The notes under the pieces are model-generated. The model had not been told where the DNA came from. It was given only the letters and a program-made list of their open reading frames with translations, and made no database searches. The position numbers were made by a program, and so were the translations under genes. This document shows, piece by piece, positions 13,500 through 23,121 of a DNA stretch of 64,000 bases. Where the stretch lies: positions 744,001 through 808,000 of the forward strand of contig NZ_JACBZO010000001.1 of the NCBI RefSeq assembly GCF_013409005.1, read 5' to 3'. Each line of letters starts with the position of its first letter. Positions within the stretch are counted from its first letter, which is position 1. This DNA is from Demequina lutea (lineage in GTDB: Bacteria > Actinomycetota > Actinomycetes > Actinomycetales > Demequinaceae).

Positions 13500-13865
13500 A
13501 TGGAAGCCAAGGCGCAGACGCGGTATCTCCGCGTGACCGCCCAGAAGGCCCGCCGCGTGGTGAACCTCGTGCGCGGTCAGAACGCGGTCGAGGCAATTGC
13601 CTCGCTCAAGTTCCAGCCTCAGGCAGTGGCCACCGACGTGCGCAAGCTCGTCGCATCGGCCGTTGCCAACGCGCGGGTTCAGGCCGACAAGGCCGGCGAA
13701 CGCTTTGATGAGCGCGAGCTCGTCATCACGTCGATCATGGTTGACGAAGGCCCCACGATGAAGCGGATCCGTCCGCGTGCGCAGGGCCGCGCCAATCAGA
13801 TCCTCAAGCGCACGAGCCACATCACTGTGACCGTGGGCACTCGAGTCAAGGAAGGGGCCAAGTAA
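13500..13865 (+). CDS. rplV: 50S ribosomal protein L22
   Basis: Tunnel-lining protein that binds all 23S rRNA domains, 121 aa. The N-terminal [16 protein letters not shown] helix and the C-terminal hairpin [23 protein letters not shown] are recognisable; the hairpin tip is the known macrolide site. AGGAG lies nine bases before the ATG. Its TAA overlaps the ATG of rpsC. Confidence 0.98.
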   Translation: MEAKAQTRYLRVTAQKARRVVNLVRGQNAVEAIASLKFQPQAVATDVRKLVASAVANARVQADKAGERFDERELVITSIMVDEGPTMKRIRPRAQGRANQILKRTSHITVTVGTRVKEGAK

Positions 13866-14707
13866 TGGGTCAGAAGGTTCACCCTCACGGCTACCGCCTG
13901 GGCATCACTACCGACCACCGTTCGCACTGGTTCGCAGACTCGACCAAGGTCGGGGAGCGTTACCGCGACTACGTTGGCGAAGATGTCAAGATTCGCGAAA
14001 TGATGAAGAAGGACCTGGAGCGCGCAGGCGTTTCCAAGGTCGAGATCGAACGCACGCGTGAGCGTGTTCGCGTCGACCTTCACACCGCGCGTCCTGGGAT
14101 CGTCATTGGTCGTCGTGGCGCCGAGGCTGACAAGCTTCGTTCCTCGCTCGAGAAGTTGACCGGCAAGCAGGTTCAGCTCAACATTCTCGAGGTCAAGAAC
14201 GCCGAAATCGACTCGCAGCTCGTCGCACAGGGCATCGCGGAGCAGCTCGCTTCGCGTGTTGCCTTCCGCCGCGCGATGCGCAAGGGCATCCAGTCCGCGC
14301 TTCGCGGTGGTGCTAAGGGCATCCGCGTGCAGTGCTCGGGCCGCCTTGGTGGCGCCGAGATGTCGCGCTCCGAGTTCTACCGCGAAGGCCGTGTGCCGTT
14401 GCACACGCTCCGCGCCAACATCGACTACGGCTTCTTCGAGGCCAAGACGACGTTCGGCCAGATCGGTGTCAAGGTTTGGATCTACAAGGGCGACATGACG
14501 GAGAAGGAGTGGGCGGCCGAGCAGGCCAAGGCTCCTCGTGCTCCTCAGCGTGGCCGGGGCGATCGTCCCGACCGCGGCGCCGACCGTGGTGGTTCGCGTG
14601 GACCGCGTCGTGACGACGCTCCCCGCGCGGCTCAGCCGGAGGCCGCACCCGTTGCTGCTGTCGAAGCACCCGCGGCCCCCGTGGCCGAGGCAGGGAAGGA
14701 AGGCTAG
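13865..14707 (+). CDS. rpsC: 30S ribosomal protein S3 with disordered C-terminal tail
   Basis: Small-subunit protein at the mRNA entrance, part of the ribosomal helicase; 280 aa. It starts [14 protein letters not shown] and has the KH-domain signature [13 protein letters not shown] and a complete C-terminal domain ending around residue 213. The last 65 or so residues are a low-complexity tail rich first in Arg/Gly/Asp and then in Ala/Pro/Glu, typical of actinobacterial S3. The ATG overlaps the rplV stop, with AAGGAAGGGG just upstream. Confidence 0.98.
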   Translation: MGQKVHPHGYRLGITTDHRSHWFADSTKVGERYRDYVGEDVKIREMMKKDLERAGVSKVEIERTRERVRVDLHTARPGIVIGRRGAEADKLRSSLEKLTGKQVQLNILEVKNAEIDSQLVAQGIAEQLASRVAFRRAMRKGIQSALRGGAKGIRVQCSGRLGGAEMSRSEFYREGRVPLHTLRANIDYGFFEAKTTFGQIGVKVWIYKGDMTEKEWAAEQAKAPRAPQRGRGDRPDRGADRGGSRGPRRDDAPRAAQPEAAPVAAVEAPAAPVAEAGKEG

Positions 14708-14709
14708 TC

Positions 14710-15132
14710 ATGCTCATTCCTCGTCGAGTCAAGCACCGTAAGCAGCACCACCCTGGTCGTTCCGGTGCGTCTACGGGCGGTACCGAGATCTCGTTCGGTG
14801 ACTACGGGATCCAGGCCGTTACTCCCGCGTACGTGACCAACCGTCAGATCGAGGCAGCTCGTATTGCCATGACGCGTCACGTCAAGCGTGGCGGAAAGGT
14901 GTGGATCAACATCTACCCCGACCGCCCGCTCACCAAGAAGCCCGCCGAAGTGCGCATGGGTTCCGGTAAGGGTTCACCCGAGTGGTGGATCGCCAACGTG
15001 AAGCCGGGTCGTGTTCTCTTCGAAATCGCGGGTGTCCCCGAGGAGCTCGCACGCGAGGCCATGAGCCGCGCACAGCACAAGCTCCCCATGAAGACTCGCT
15101 TCATCGTTCGTGAAGGTGGTGGCAACTCATGA
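14710..15132 (+). CDS. rplP: 50S ribosomal protein L16
   Basis: Large-subunit protein near the A-site tRNA elbow, 140 aa. Starts [14 protein letters not shown] and contains [18 protein letters not shown] and [19 protein letters not shown] (bases about 14955-15005). GGAAGG just upstream is the ribosome binding site. Its stop overlaps the start of rpmC by four bases. Confidence 0.98.
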   Translation: MLIPRRVKHRKQHHPGRSGASTGGTEISFGDYGIQAVTPAYVTNRQIEAARIAMTRHVKRGGKVWINIYPDRPLTKKPAEVRMGSGKGSPEWWIANVKPGRVLFEIAGVPEELAREAMSRAQHKLPMKTRFIVREGGGNS

Positions 15133-15368
15133 CCATCGGTACCCAGGGCCTTATGCCGCCCGAGTTGGACGCCATGGAGGATGAGCGCCTCGCAGAGGAG
15201 CTCAAGAAGGCGAAGGCTGAGTTGTTCAACCTTCGTTTCCAGTCCGCCACCGGCCAGCTCGAAAACCACGGCCGACTCAAGGCAGTCAAGCGCGACATCG
15301 CCAGGATCTACACGATCCTTCGCGAGCGCGAGCTCGGCATCCGTACCGCTCCCGCGGCGAAGTCGTAA
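15129..15368 (+). CDS. rpmC: 50S ribosomal protein L29
   Basis: Small tunnel-exit protein, 79 aa. The core [21 protein letters not shown] and the [16 protein letters not shown] helix are diagnostic. The ATG overlaps the rplP stop (ATGA), so coupling is expected. A few residues precede the usual family start. Confidence 0.97.
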   Translation: MTIGTQGLMPPELDAMEDERLAEELKKAKAELFNLRFQSATGQLENHGRLKAVKRDIARIYTILRERELGIRTAPAAKS

Positions 15369-15383
15369 GTAAGGGTTAGAAAT

Positions 15384-15671
15384 ATGGCGACCAAGAAGCA
15401 CACGACGGCCACCGTCGACCACCGCGCGCAGCGTAAGACGCGTCGCGGCTACGTCACCAGCGACAAGATGGATAAGACCATCACGATCGAAGTCGAGGAC
15501 CGCGTCAAGCACGCGCTCTACGGCAAGGTCTTGCGTCGCTCGTCCAAGATCAAGGTCCACGACGAGGAGAACACTGCCGGCATCGGCGACCTCGTCCTCG
15601 TGATGGAGACCCGCCCGTTGTCAGCGTCCAAGCGCTGGCGCCTGGTGGAGATCCTCGAGAAGGCCAAGTAA
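15384..15671 (+). CDS. rpsQ: 30S ribosomal protein S17
   Basis: Primary 16S rRNA binder, an OB-fold of 95 aa. The core [21 protein letters not shown] and HPLYGK-like [13 protein letters not shown] are clear. A short basic N-terminal segment precedes the fold, as in other actinobacteria. AAGGG lies upstream. A 62-base gap without a gene separates it from rplN. Confidence 0.97.
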   Translation: MATKKHTTATVDHRAQRKTRRGYVTSDKMDKTITIEVEDRVKHALYGKVLRRSSKIKVHDEENTAGIGDLVLVMETRPLSASKRWRLVEILEKAK

Positions 15672-15733
15672 CCAACGTTCGACCAGGCTCGTCGCTTTAG
15701 AGGCGGCGAGAACCAGACGACAGGAGAGAAACA

Positions 15734-16105
15734 ATGATTCAGCAGGAGTCGCGACTGCGTGTCGCCGATAACACGGGTGCCAAGGAGATTTTGTGCATCC
15801 GCGTGCTCGGTGGATCGCACCGTCGCTACGCCGGCATTGGTGACGTCATCGTCGCCACGGTGAAGGATGCCATTCCTGGCGGAAACGTCAAGAAGGGCGA
15901 GGTCGTCAAGGCCGTCATCGTCCGCACCGTGAAAGAGACGCGTCGCATCGACGGTTCGTACATCAAGTTCGACGAGAACGCAGCAGTCATCCTGAAGGGC
16001 AAGGACACGGACCCCCGCGGTACGCGCATCTTTGGCCCGGTGGGGCGTGAACTGCGCGACAGGAAGTTCATGAAGATCGTGTCGCTCGCACCGGAGGTGA
16101 TCTAG
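15734..16105 (+). CDS. rplN: 50S ribosomal protein L14
   Basis: Large-subunit interface protein, 123 aa, that forms a bridge to 16S rRNA. Starts [18 protein letters not shown] and contains [12 protein letters not shown] and [20 protein letters not shown] precedes the ATG. First gene of the spc-type part of the cluster, although no separate promoter is obvious in the 62-base gap before it. Confidence 0.98.
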   Translation: MIQQESRLRVADNTGAKEILCIRVLGGSHRRYAGIGDVIVATVKDAIPGGNVKKGEVVKAVIVRTVKETRRIDGSYIKFDENAAVILKGKDTDPRGTRIFGPVGRELRDRKFMKIVSLAPEVI

Positions 16106-16109
16106 TCAC

Positions 16110-16451
16110 ATGGCGAAGATCAAAAAGGGCGACCTCGTTGTCGTCATCGCTGGCGGAGACCGCGGCCAGCAGGGCCGCGTGCTGGAGGTCATCACCGACT
16201 CCGAGCGCATTGTGGTCGAAGGCATCAACCGGGTCCAGCGCCACGTCAAGCCTGGCACGCGTCGCGACAACATGGAGGGTGGCATTGTCACCGTCGAAGC
16301 GCCGCTGCACATGTCAAACGTGATGTTGGTTGACCCGGACACCAAGAAGGGCACCCGCGTGGGATACCGCGCGGAGCAGGTCGAGCAAGACGGCCGTATG
16401 CGCACCAAGCGCGTGCGTGTTGCCAAGCGCTCGGGTAAGGACATCGACTGA
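16110..16451 (+). CDS. rplX: 50S ribosomal protein L24
   Basis: Assembly initiator of the large subunit, 113 aa with a KOW motif ([23 protein letters not shown] in bases about 16122-16190). The ribosome binding site is exceptional: GGAGGTGATC at 16093-16102 matches the end of 16S rRNA over ten bases, eight bases before the ATG, and is embedded in the last codons of rplN. Confidence 0.98.
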   Translation: MAKIKKGDLVVVIAGGDRGQQGRVLEVITDSERIVVEGINRVQRHVKPGTRRDNMEGGIVTVEAPLHMSNVMLVDPDTKKGTRVGYRAEQVEQDGRMRTKRVRVAKRSGKDID

Positions 16452-17014
16452 TGGCGACCGAAACCGTCACCATGCCCCGCCTCAAGGCGCGGTACCGTTC
16501 CGAGATTGTCGCGACGCTGAACACTGAGTTTGGCTACGACAACATCATGCAGGTTCCCGGCCTCGTTAAGGTCGTCGTGAACATGGGCGTTGGCGAGGCC
16601 GCCAAGGACTCGAAGCTCATCGAGGGTGCCATCAAGGACCTCATCGCGATTACCGGCCAGAAGCCGCAGGTCACCAAGGCCAGGAAGTCCATCGCGCAGT
16701 TCAAGTTGCGCGAGGGCCAGAACATTGGTGCTCACGTCACGCTTCGCGGTGACCGCATGTGGGAGTTCCTCGACAGGCTTCTGTCGACGGCGTTGCCTCG
16801 CATCCGCGACTTCCGTGGCCTCAGCCCCAAGCAGTTTGACGGGCGTGGCAACTACACCTTCGGCCTCACGGAGCAGTCGATGTTCCACGAGATCGACCAG
16901 GACAGGATTGACCGAGTGCGCGGTATGGACATCACAGTTGTGACCACCGCCACCACCGACGACGAGGGTCGCTCGCTGCTCAAGCAGCTGGGCTTCCCCT
17001 TCAAGGAGAAGTAG
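16451..17014 (+). CDS. rplE: 50S ribosomal protein L5
   Basis: 5S rRNA-binding protein, 187 aa. The segments [35 protein letters not shown] and FPEI-type [13 protein letters not shown] are typical. The ATG overlaps the rplX stop (TGATG). Full length. Confidence 0.98.
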   Translation: MATETVTMPRLKARYRSEIVATLNTEFGYDNIMQVPGLVKVVVNMGVGEAAKDSKLIEGAIKDLIAITGQKPQVTKARKSIAQFKLREGQNIGAHVTLRGDRMWEFLDRLLSTALPRIRDFRGLSPKQFDGRGNYTFGLTEQSMFHEIDQDRIDRVRGMDITVVTTATTDDEGRSLLKQLGFPFKEK

Positions 17015-17016
17015 CG

Positions 17017-17202
17017 ATGGCGAAGACCTCTCTCAAGGTGAAGGCGGCAAGCAAGCAGAAGTTTGCCGTTCGCGCCTACACCAGGTGCCAGAAGTGCGGA
17101 CGTCCGCACTCCGTGTACCGCAAGTTCGGCCTGTGCCGCGTGTGCTTCCGCGACATGGCTCACCGCGGTGAGCTCCCGGGCATCACCAAGAGCAGCTGGT
17201 AA
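17017..17202 (+). CDS. rpsZ: 30S ribosomal protein S14, zinc-binding type Z
   Basis: The short 61-residue form of S14 with a zinc ribbon: CQKC (near residue 27) and CRVC (near residue 43). This C+ form is the constitutive S14; many actinobacteria also carry a zinc-independent longer copy elsewhere, which is not in this window. AAGGAG at 17003-17008 precedes the ATG by eight bases. Confidence 0.98.
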   Translation: MAKTSLKVKAASKQKFAVRAYTRCQKCGRPHSVYRKFGLCRVCFRDMAHRGELPGITKSSW

Positions 17203-17257
17203 ACCACTACGTCGCAGGTCCCATGCGGAAACCACGGCGAGGAAGAGTGACTCACTC

Positions 17258-17656
17258 ATGACAATGACTGACCCGATCGCAGACATGCTCACGCGTCTGC
17301 GTAACGCCAATACGGCGCACCATGACAAGGTGTCAATGCCGCACTCGAAGATCAAGGCGAACATCGCCAAGATTCTTGAGGAACAGGGCTACATCGTCGG
17401 CTCGTCCGTGGCTGACGCCGCGGTGGGCAAGACCTTGACGCTCACCCTAAAGTTTGGTCCGGACCGCTCGCGTGCCCTCGCAGGCATTCGCCGCATCTCG
17501 AAGCCCGGACTGCGCGTTTACGCAAAGTCGACCAACCTCCCCAAGGTCCTTGGTGGCCTTGGAGTGGCAATCTTGTCCACCTCCTCCGGGCTGCTGACAG
17601 ACCGTGAGGCCGAAAAGAAGGGCGTGGGCGGCGAAGTCGTCGCCTGGGTCTGGTAA
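17258..17656 (+). CDS. rpsH: 30S ribosomal protein S8
   Basis: Small-subunit body protein and, in other bacteria, repressor of the spc operon; 132 aa. [37 protein letters not shown] and the ending EVVAWVW identify it. The ATG at 17258 is better spaced (12 bases) from GAGGAAG at 17239-17245 than the alternative ATG at 17264. Upstream in-frame sequence is a shadow of rpsZ. Confidence 0.97.
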   Translation: MTMTDPIADMLTRLRNANTAHHDKVSMPHSKIKANIAKILEEQGYIVGSSVADAAVGKTLTLTLKFGPDRSRALAGIRRISKPGLRVYAKSTNLPKVLGGLGVAILSTSSGLLTDREAEKKGVGGEVVAWVW

Positions 17657-17677
17657 CCGGGAAAGGAGAACACTGCA

Positions 17678-18217
17678 ATGTCTCGCATTGGAAAGATTCC
17701 CGTTCCGGTTCCCGCCGGAGTGGACGTCTCGATCGACGGTGCCGCGGTCACCGTGAAGGGCCCCAAGGGCACCCTCACGCACAACGTGGCATCCCCGATC
17801 GAAGTGGAGAAGGGCGACGGCACCATTGAGGTGAAGCGTCCCAACGACGAGCGCATCAGCAAGTCGCTGCACGGCCTGACGCGCACGCTTGTGGCCAACA
17901 TGGTCACCGGTGTGACGGAGGGTTACGAGAAGAAGCTTGAGATCGTCGGCACGGGTTACCGCGTCGCGCTCAAGGAGGCGGGCCTCGAGTTCGCCCTCGG
18001 CTTCTCACACCCCGTGTTCGTGACGGCACCTGAAGGCATCGCCTTCGCTGTCGAGTCGCCCACCAAGTTTTCGGTGGCCGGTATCGACAAGCAGCAGGTG
18101 GGTGAAGTAGCCGCCAACATTCGCAAGATTCGTAAGCCTGAGCCGTACAAGGGCAAGGGCGTCCGCTATGCAGGCGAGGTCGTTCGTCGCAAGGCCGGAA
18201 AGACGGGTAAGAAGTAA
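17678..18217 (+). CDS. rplF: 50S ribosomal protein L6
   Basis: Large-subunit protein near the factor-binding site, 179 aa with two similar domains. [12 protein letters not shown], the LSLGFSHPV-like [11 protein letters not shown] and the C-terminal [22 protein letters not shown] are characteristic. AAAGGAG at 17662-17668 is the ribosome binding site. Stop overlaps the rplR start. Confidence 0.98.
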   Translation: MSRIGKIPVPVPAGVDVSIDGAAVTVKGPKGTLTHNVASPIEVEKGDGTIEVKRPNDERISKSLHGLTRTLVANMVTGVTEGYEKKLEIVGTGYRVALKEAGLEFALGFSHPVFVTAPEGIAFAVESPTKFSVAGIDKQQVGEVAANIRKIRKPEPYKGKGVRYAGEVVRRKAGKTGKK

Positions 18218-18588
18218 TGGGTATCTCGATCAAGGGCAAGGGCAAGGCGATTGCGCGCGAGCGTCGTCACTTCCGTCTGCGCAAGAAGATCTCAGGGACC
18301 GCAGCCAGGCCCCGCCTTGTGGTGACGCGTTCCGCGCGCCACATGGTGGCTCAGGTCGTCGATGACACGCTGGGTAAGACCATCGTGTCGGCGTCGACCC
18401 TCGAGGCTGATCTGCGTGCACTCAAGGGTGACAAGACCGCCAAGGCAACCAAGGTGGGCCAGTTGGTCGCCGAGCGCGCGAAGGCAGCCGGTGTCGAGGC
18501 GGTCGTGTTCGACCGCGGCGGCAACCAGTACCACGGTCGCGTTGCGGCGGTGGCCGATGGCGCCCGAGAGGGCGGCCTGGCCCTGTAG
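18217..18588 (+). CDS. rplR: 50S ribosomal protein L18
   Basis: 5S rRNA-binding protein, 123 aa. The segments [35 protein letters not shown] and [24 protein letters not shown] are diagnostic. ATG overlaps the rplF TAA (TAATG). Confidence 0.98.
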   Translation: MGISIKGKGKAIARERRHFRLRKKISGTAARPRLVVTRSARHMVAQVVDDTLGKTIVSASTLEADLRALKGDKTAKATKVGQLVAERAKAAGVEAVVFDRGGNQYHGRVAAVADGAREGGLAL

Positions 18589-18612
18589 CCGGGACGTAAA
18601 GGACTGATACAT

Positions 18613-19182
18613 ATGGCTGATAACAACAGCGGCCGCCGCGACAACAATCGTCGTGGCAATGAGCCGGACAACAAGTTCATCGAGCGCGTCGTCACGATCA
18701 ACCGCGTCTCCAAGGTCGTGAAGGGTGGTCGTCGCTTTAGCTTCACCGCTCTCGTGGTCGTTGGCGACGGAGAAGGTAACGTCGGCGTCGGATACGGCAA
18801 GGCCAAGGAGGTTCCCTCGGCTATCGCAAAGGGAGTCGAAGAGGCCAAGCGTTCCTTCTTCCGCGTGCCACGCATCCAGGGCACCATTCCTCACGCCGTT
18901 CAGGGTGAGGCAGCTGCCGGTGTCGTGTTTTTGCGCCCCGCGTCGCCTGGTACCGGTGTGATCGCCGGTGGTCCGGTGCGTGCGGTGCTCGAATGCGCCG
19001 GAATCCACGACGTGCTCACCAAGTCTCTTGGCTCCTCGAACGCCATCAACATCGTCCACGCCACAGTGGATGCGTTGAAGCGTCTTGAGCAGCCCCAGGC
19101 CGTCGCGGCTCGCCGCGGACTTCCGGTCGAGGACGTGGCGCCCGCAGCTCTGTTGCGCGCTCAGGCAGCCGGGGTGAAGTAA
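18613..19182 (+). CDS. rpsE: 30S ribosomal protein S5
   Basis: Small-subunit fidelity protein, part of the mRNA entrance with S3 and S4; 189 aa. The dsRBD-like segment [22 protein letters not shown] and the [20 protein letters not shown] loop are present. About 20 Asn/Arg/Asp-rich residues precede the conserved domain. AAAGGA at 18598-18603 is the ribosome binding site. Stop overlaps rpmD. Confidence 0.98.
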   Translation: MADNNSGRRDNNRRGNEPDNKFIERVVTINRVSKVVKGGRRFSFTALVVVGDGEGNVGVGYGKAKEVPSAIAKGVEEAKRSFFRVPRIQGTIPHAVQGEAAAGVVFLRPASPGTGVIAGGPVRAVLECAGIHDVLTKSLGSSNAINIVHATVDALKRLEQPQAVAARRGLPVEDVAPAALLRAQAAGVK

Positions 19183-19364
19183 TGGCTCGTCTGAAGGTGA
19201 CGCAGAAGCGTTCAGAAATCGGCACCAAGCCGCAGCACCGCGAGACCCTAAGGTCGCTGGGACTCAAGCGTGTCAATGACATTGTCGTGAAGGAAGACCG
19301 TCCCGAGATTCGCGGAATGGTCAATGCGGTTCGCCACTTGGTGACCGTGGAGGAGGTCGAGTAA
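19182..19364 (+). CDS. rpmD: 50S ribosomal protein L30
   Basis: Small large-subunit protein, 60 aa, [17 protein letters not shown] with the [12 protein letters not shown] helix. Not universal in bacteria but usual in actinobacteria. Both ends overlap neighbours by the TAATG pattern (rpsE before, rplO after). Confidence 0.97.
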   Translation: MARLKVTQKRSEIGTKPQHRETLRSLGLKRVNDIVVKEDRPEIRGMVNAVRHLVTVEEVE

Positions 19365-20143
19365 TGGCCGAGGAAAAGAAGGACGCCGCCAAGGCGCCCG
19401 CCAAGAAGCCTGCTGCCAAGGCTGTTGCTGAGAAGGCTCCCGCCAAGGTTGCTGCCAAGGCTGCTCCTGCTAAGGCTGCGGCCAAGGCTGCTGCTGACAA
19501 GGCTCCTGCTGACAAGGCTCCCGCTACGGCTGTTGCTGAGAAGGCTCCCGCCAAGGCTGCTGCGAAGGCTCCCGCTGCCGAAAAGGCACCTGCTGCGAAG
19601 GCTCCCGCTGCCGAAAAGGCACCTGCTGCGAAGGCTCCCGCTGCCGAAAAAGCACCTGCTGCGAAGGCCAAGGCCGCCGCAGAGGAGCCCAAGGTGACGA
19701 CGCTGAAGATGCACCACCTGCGTCCCGCCCCTGGTTCACACAAGACCAAGATCCGTGTGGGTCGTGGTGAGGGTGGACGTAAGGGCAAGACGGCTGGTCG
19801 CGGTACCAAGGGAACCGGCGCACGCTACCAAGTGCCCATCGCGTTCGAGGGCGGTCAGACGCCCCTGCACATGCGAATCCCCAAGCTCCGCGGCTTCCGT
19901 AGCCCGTTCAAAGTTCGCTACCAGGTAGTGAACCTCGACCAGCTCGAGGCGCTCTTCCCCAAGGGCGGCAAGATCACCAAGGCAGACCTGATTGCCAAGG
20001 GTGCCGTTCGCAACAACCTGCCCGTCAAGGTGCTCGGTGATGGCGACATCGCCGTCAAGGTGACCCTTGTCGACGCCGATGCGGTTTCGCGTAGCGCGAA
20101 GACCAAGATCGAGGCGGCCGGCGGTACCGTCAACGAAGGCTAG
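19364..20143 (+). CDS. rplO: 50S ribosomal protein L15 with long Ala/Lys/Pro-rich N-terminal extension
   Basis: Late-assembly large-subunit protein. The family normally has about 145-150 residues; here the frame gives 259. The L15 domain proper begins near residue 115 ([20 protein letters not shown], then [15 protein letters not shown]). The first 110 residues are nearly all Ala, Lys, Pro and Glu, resembling histone-H1-like tails, and include three perfect or near-perfect 11-residue repeats. The ATG at 19364 overlaps the rpmD stop like its neighbours. An internal GTG at 19694 (residue 111) has AGAGGAG at 19681-19687 six bases upstream and would give a normal-sized 149-aa L15, so either or both products are possible. 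Confidence 0.93.
   Translation: MAEEKKDAAKAPAKKPAAKAVAEKAPAKVAAKAAPAKAAAKAAADKAPADKAPATAVAEKAPAKAAAKAPAAEKAPAAKAPAAEKAPAAKAPAAEKAPAAKAKAAAEEPKVTTLKMHHLRPAPGSHKTKIRVGRGEGGRKGKTAGRGTKGTGARYQVPIAFEGGQTPLHMRIPKLRGFRSPFKVRYQVVNLDQLEALFPKGGKITKADLIAKGAVRNNLPVKVLGDGDIAVKVTLVDADAVSRSAKTKIEAAGGTVNEG
19562..19660 (+). repeat. Three tandem 33-base repeats inside rplO
   Basis: Units at 19562-19594, 19595-19627 and 19628-19660 each encode [11 protein letters not shown]. The first two are identical and the third differs at one base (GAAAAA for GAAAAG). Identity at synonymous sites shows recent slippage-type expansion rather than ancient protein repeats, so copy number may vary among strains. Confidence 0.9.
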
Positions 20144-20149
20144 GCTCGT

Positions 20150-20177
20150 GGCGGGTTCGCGCAGTCGCGGACCCGCC
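20150..20177 (+). promoter_or_regulatory. Intercistronic hairpin between rplO and secY
   Basis: GGCGGGT (20150-20156) pairs with ACCCGCC (20171-20177), with CGCG/CGCG pairing inside and a CAGT loop. It lies between the rplO stop and the secY ribosome binding site. With no T tract it may be a partial terminator or an RNA processing site that lowers secY expression relative to the ribosomal genes. Confidence 0.5.
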
Positions 20178-20200
20178 GCGCCAGCTTCATCGGAGGATTC

Positions 20201-21505
20201 ATGCTTGCAGGCTTTTTGAGTGCATTCCGCACGCCGGACTTGCGCAAGAAGCTCTTGTTCACCCTCGGGATCCTCGCGATCTACCGCCTGGGTGTTGCTA
20301 TCCCGACCCCTGGCGTCAAGTTCGCCAACGTGCAGTCGTGCATAGATAACCAGTCGAGCACGACTGGTGGTCCGTTGCAGATCCTGAATCTGTTCTCGGG
20401 CGGCGCGCTCCTGCACCTGTCGGTCTTCGCGCTGGGCATCATGCCGTACATCACTGCATCAATCATGGTGCAGCTATTGCGCGTGCTCATCCCTCGCTTC
20501 GAGGCCCTCCAGAAGGAAGGCGCTGACGGCCAGGCCAAGCTGACGCAATACACGCGTTACATCACCGTCGGGTTTGCGGCGATCCAGTCGGCTTCCTACG
20601 TCACGATGGCTCGCAACGGAGTGTTCTTCCCCGGTTGTAACGAGCCGATCATCCCCAACACTTCCTGGAACGTCATCTCCGTGATGGTCTTGACCATGAC
20701 CGCGGGCACGGTCTTGATCATGTGGCTTGGTGAGCGAATCACCGAGCGCGGCATCGGCAATGGCATGTCGCTGTTGATCTTCACGTCGGTCGCGTCCTCG
20801 TTCCCGACTGCGATGAGGACCATCTGGCACAGCTCGGACCACGTGCGCAACACCGTGGTGATCCTGCTCGTCGTGTTTGCCGTGATCGCGGCAGTGGTCT
20901 ACGTCGAGCAATCGCAACGGCGCATTCCCGTGCAGTATGCGAAGCGCATGGTCGGCCGCAAGATGCTTGGCGGATCGTCGACTTACATCCCGCTCAAGAT
21001 CAACATGGCTGGCGTGATCCCCGTGATCTTCGCCTCGTCGCTGTTGCAGTTGCCTTACGTCATCGTCCAGTTCGCGGGTAAAAATCCCTCGAAGTTTGTG
21101 ATCTGGATCCAGAACAACCTCACGAATTCTGCCGCGCCGATGCACATGGCGCTCTACATTCTCCTGATCGTCTTCTTCGCCTACTTCTACACGGCCATCA
21201 CCTTCGATCCCACCGAAGTGGCCGACAACATGAAGAAGTACGGCGGATTCGTGCCAGGTATTCGCCCAGGCAAGCCCACCGCCGATTACCTCGACTACGT
21301 GCTGTCACGCATCACCGCGGCCGGTTCGGTCTACTTGGCGATCGTGGCGTTGATTCCTACGCTTGCTTTGACGTTCTTGGGACTCAGCACGTCAATCCCC
21401 TTGGGCGCCACGACGATCCTGATCCTCGTGGGTGTCGGTCTTGACACCGTGAAGCGGATTCAGGCGCAGCTGGAGCAACGCAGGTACGAAGGGTTCTTGA
21501 GGTAA
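20201..21505 (+). CDS. secY: Protein translocase subunit SecY
   Basis: Pore-forming subunit of the Sec translocon in the cytoplasmic membrane, 434 aa with about ten transmembrane helices. Recognisable segments are TLGILAIYRLGVAIPTPG in the first helix region, the plug-side GIMPYITASIMVQLL, and the cytoplasmic loop GERITERGIGNGMSLLIF and RRIPVQYAKR. The C-terminus ends with LEQRRYEGFLR. GGAGG lies just before the ATG, and the stop overlaps adk. Confidence 0.98.
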   Translation: MLAGFLSAFRTPDLRKKLLFTLGILAIYRLGVAIPTPGVKFANVQSCIDNQSSTTGGPLQILNLFSGGALLHLSVFALGIMPYITASIMVQLLRVLIPRFEALQKEGADGQAKLTQYTRYITVGFAAIQSASYVTMARNGVFFPGCNEPIIPNTSWNVISVMVLTMTAGTVLIMWLGERITERGIGNGMSLLIFTSVASSFPTAMRTIWHSSDHVRNTVVILLVVFAVIAAVVYVEQSQRRIPVQYAKRMVGRKMLGGSSTYIPLKINMAGVIPVIFASSLLQLPYVIVQFAGKNPSKFVIWIQNNLTNSAAPMHMALYILLIVFFAYFYTAITFDPTEVADNMKKYGGFVPGIRPGKPTADYLDYVLSRITAAGSVYLAIVALIPTLALTFLGLSTSIPLGATTILILVGVGLDTVKRIQAQLEQRRYEGFLR

Positions 21506-22071
21506 TGCGTCTGGTGCTTGTAGGCCCCCCCGGAGCAGGAAAGGGAACACAGGCCGCCCGGCTTGCGGAGGAGTTCTCCATTCCCGCGATCTCGACGGGG
21601 GACATCTTCCGCACCAACGTCAAGGGTGAGACGCCTCTGGGCAAGAAGGCGCAAGAGTACATGTCCGTGGGCGCCCTGGTGCCCGACGAGGTCACCAACG
21701 CCATGGTCAAGGACCGGCTGGGGCACGATGACGTTGCAGCGGGTTTCCTTCTCGACGGGTACCCTCGCAACCCAGAGCAGGCCGTCGAACTCGACGCGAT
21801 GCTCGCGGAACTTGGCGTCGAACTTGATACGGTGCTCGAGATTACTGCCGACACCGATGAGGTGACAAGGCGCCTGCTCAATCGCGCTCGGCTCGAGGGC
21901 CGCGTAGACGACACGGAAGACGTCATCCGCACGCGGCTCGAGATATATGCCGAGTCGACGGCCCCCGTGACTGCGTTCTACGACAGTCGTGGCGTGCTGG
22001 TACGTGTTGACGGAATCGGCGACGTCGACGACGTGACGAAACGCATCGTCGCCGCGCTCGACGCGCGGTAA
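21505..22071 (+). CDS. adk: Adenylate kinase, short (lid-less) form
   Basis: Balances AMP, ADP and ATP. At 188 aa it is the short form usual in actinobacteria, lacking the Cys-rich LID insertion: the sequence passes directly from LNRARLEGRVDDTEDVI to the C-terminal helix. P-loop GPPGAGKGTQ lies at residues 7-16; the AMP-site segment is LLDGYPRN. The ATG overlaps the secY stop, the common secY-adk-map order. Confidence 0.98.
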   Translation: MRLVLVGPPGAGKGTQAARLAEEFSIPAISTGDIFRTNVKGETPLGKKAQEYMSVGALVPDEVTNAMVKDRLGHDDVAAGFLLDGYPRNPEQAVELDAMLAELGVELDTVLEITADTDEVTRRLLNRARLEGRVDDTEDVIRTRLEIYAESTAPVTAFYDSRGVLVRVDGIGDVDDVTKRIVAALDAR

Positions 22072-22074
22072 GTC

Positions 22075-22884
22075 ATGGCTCGCGGAGTCGAGTACAAGAC
22101 CAGGCCCCAGATGCGGGTCATGGCCCGCGCGGGCATCGTCGTAGCCGATGCCCTCGATGCGGCACGAGCTGCAGCGGTTCCCGGCGCAACTACGGCGCAG
22201 GTGGATGCGGCCGCGGCGAGGGCGATAGCAGCCGCCGGCGCGACCTCGAACTTCTTGGGCTACTACGGCTTCCCAGCGGTGTCCTGTATTTCGATCAACG
22301 ATGAGGTCGTCCACGGCATCCCCGGTCCACGCGTCATTCAGGACGGCGACATCGTGTCGATCGACTGCGGGGCGATCGTCGAAGGATGGCACGGAGACTC
22401 GGCACTTTCGATCATCGCCGGCACTCCCCGAGGTGGCCAAGACACTCACTTGGTCGAACGCACCAAGGCGGCCCTGTGGGCGGGGATTGCGGCGCTTGCG
22501 ACCGCTCGGCGTCTCGACGAGGTGTCTGGCGCAATTGAGGACGTTGCCGACGACGCGAAGGTGCACCCGCTCATCGGCTACGTGGGTCACGGGATCGGCA
22601 CGGCGATGCATCAGGCGCCCGAGGTCCTCAACTACCGAACGCGCGGACGTCACCCCAAGGTGAAGCCAGGAATGTGTCTCGCGATTGAGCCGATGTTTGT
22701 CATCGGCACCCCTGAGTCGACCCTGCTTGACGACGACTGGACGGTGGTCTCTGCCGATGGCTCGCGAGCGGCTCACTGGGAGCATTCCATTGCGGTTCAC
22801 GACGACGGGATCTGGGTGTTGACGGCTCGCGACGGCGGTGCGGCGGAGCTCGCAACTTTCGGCATCGTGCCCGTCGCGCCCTAG
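22075..22884 (+). CDS. map: Methionine aminopeptidase, type I
   Basis: Removes the initiator methionine from nascent proteins; 269 aa. Metal ligands and neighbours are visible: SIDCGAIVEGWHGDSA supplies the two Asp, VGHGIGTAMHQAP the His, AIEPMF and WEHSIAVHD the two Glu. It starts three bases after the adk stop. A hairpin follows 15 bases after the gene. Confidence 0.97.
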   Translation: MARGVEYKTRPQMRVMARAGIVVADALDAARAAAVPGATTAQVDAAAARAIAAAGATSNFLGYYGFPAVSCISINDEVVHGIPGPRVIQDGDIVSIDCGAIVEGWHGDSALSIIAGTPRGGQDTHLVERTKAALWAGIAALATARRLDEVSGAIEDVADDAKVHPLIGYVGHGIGTAMHQAPEVLNYRTRGRHPKVKPGMCLAIEPMFVIGTPESTLLDDDWTVVSADGSRAAHWEHSIAVHDDGIWVLTARDGGAAELATFGIVPVAP

Positions 22885-22898
22885 GACCCCAAATAAGG

Positions 22899-22920
22899 GT
22901 GCCCCCCAAGTCGGGGGCAC
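22899..22920 (+). terminator. Terminator closing the S10-spc cluster after map
   Basis: GTGCCCCC at 22899-22906 pairs perfectly with GGGGGCAC at 22913-22920 across a six-base loop, 15 bases after the map stop. No clear T run follows. This makes the LRV genes downstream a separate unit. Confidence 0.7.
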
Positions 22921-23121
22921 GATGTGCTCTTATACCAGGTGCGTCGCGGCGCGGCCTGTGGTGATTCTCACAAATGAGTCTGAGAACTGGCGCACGTTCT
23001 CATCGACGCGTATCCCTAGTGGATAAACCGCCGGCGAGGGCAATCGGTGGATCGTCCGTCTTGTCGATGGTTCTACACGACGCAATTCAGTCCTGTGCCC
23101 TCGACGCAATCAGGGAGCACC

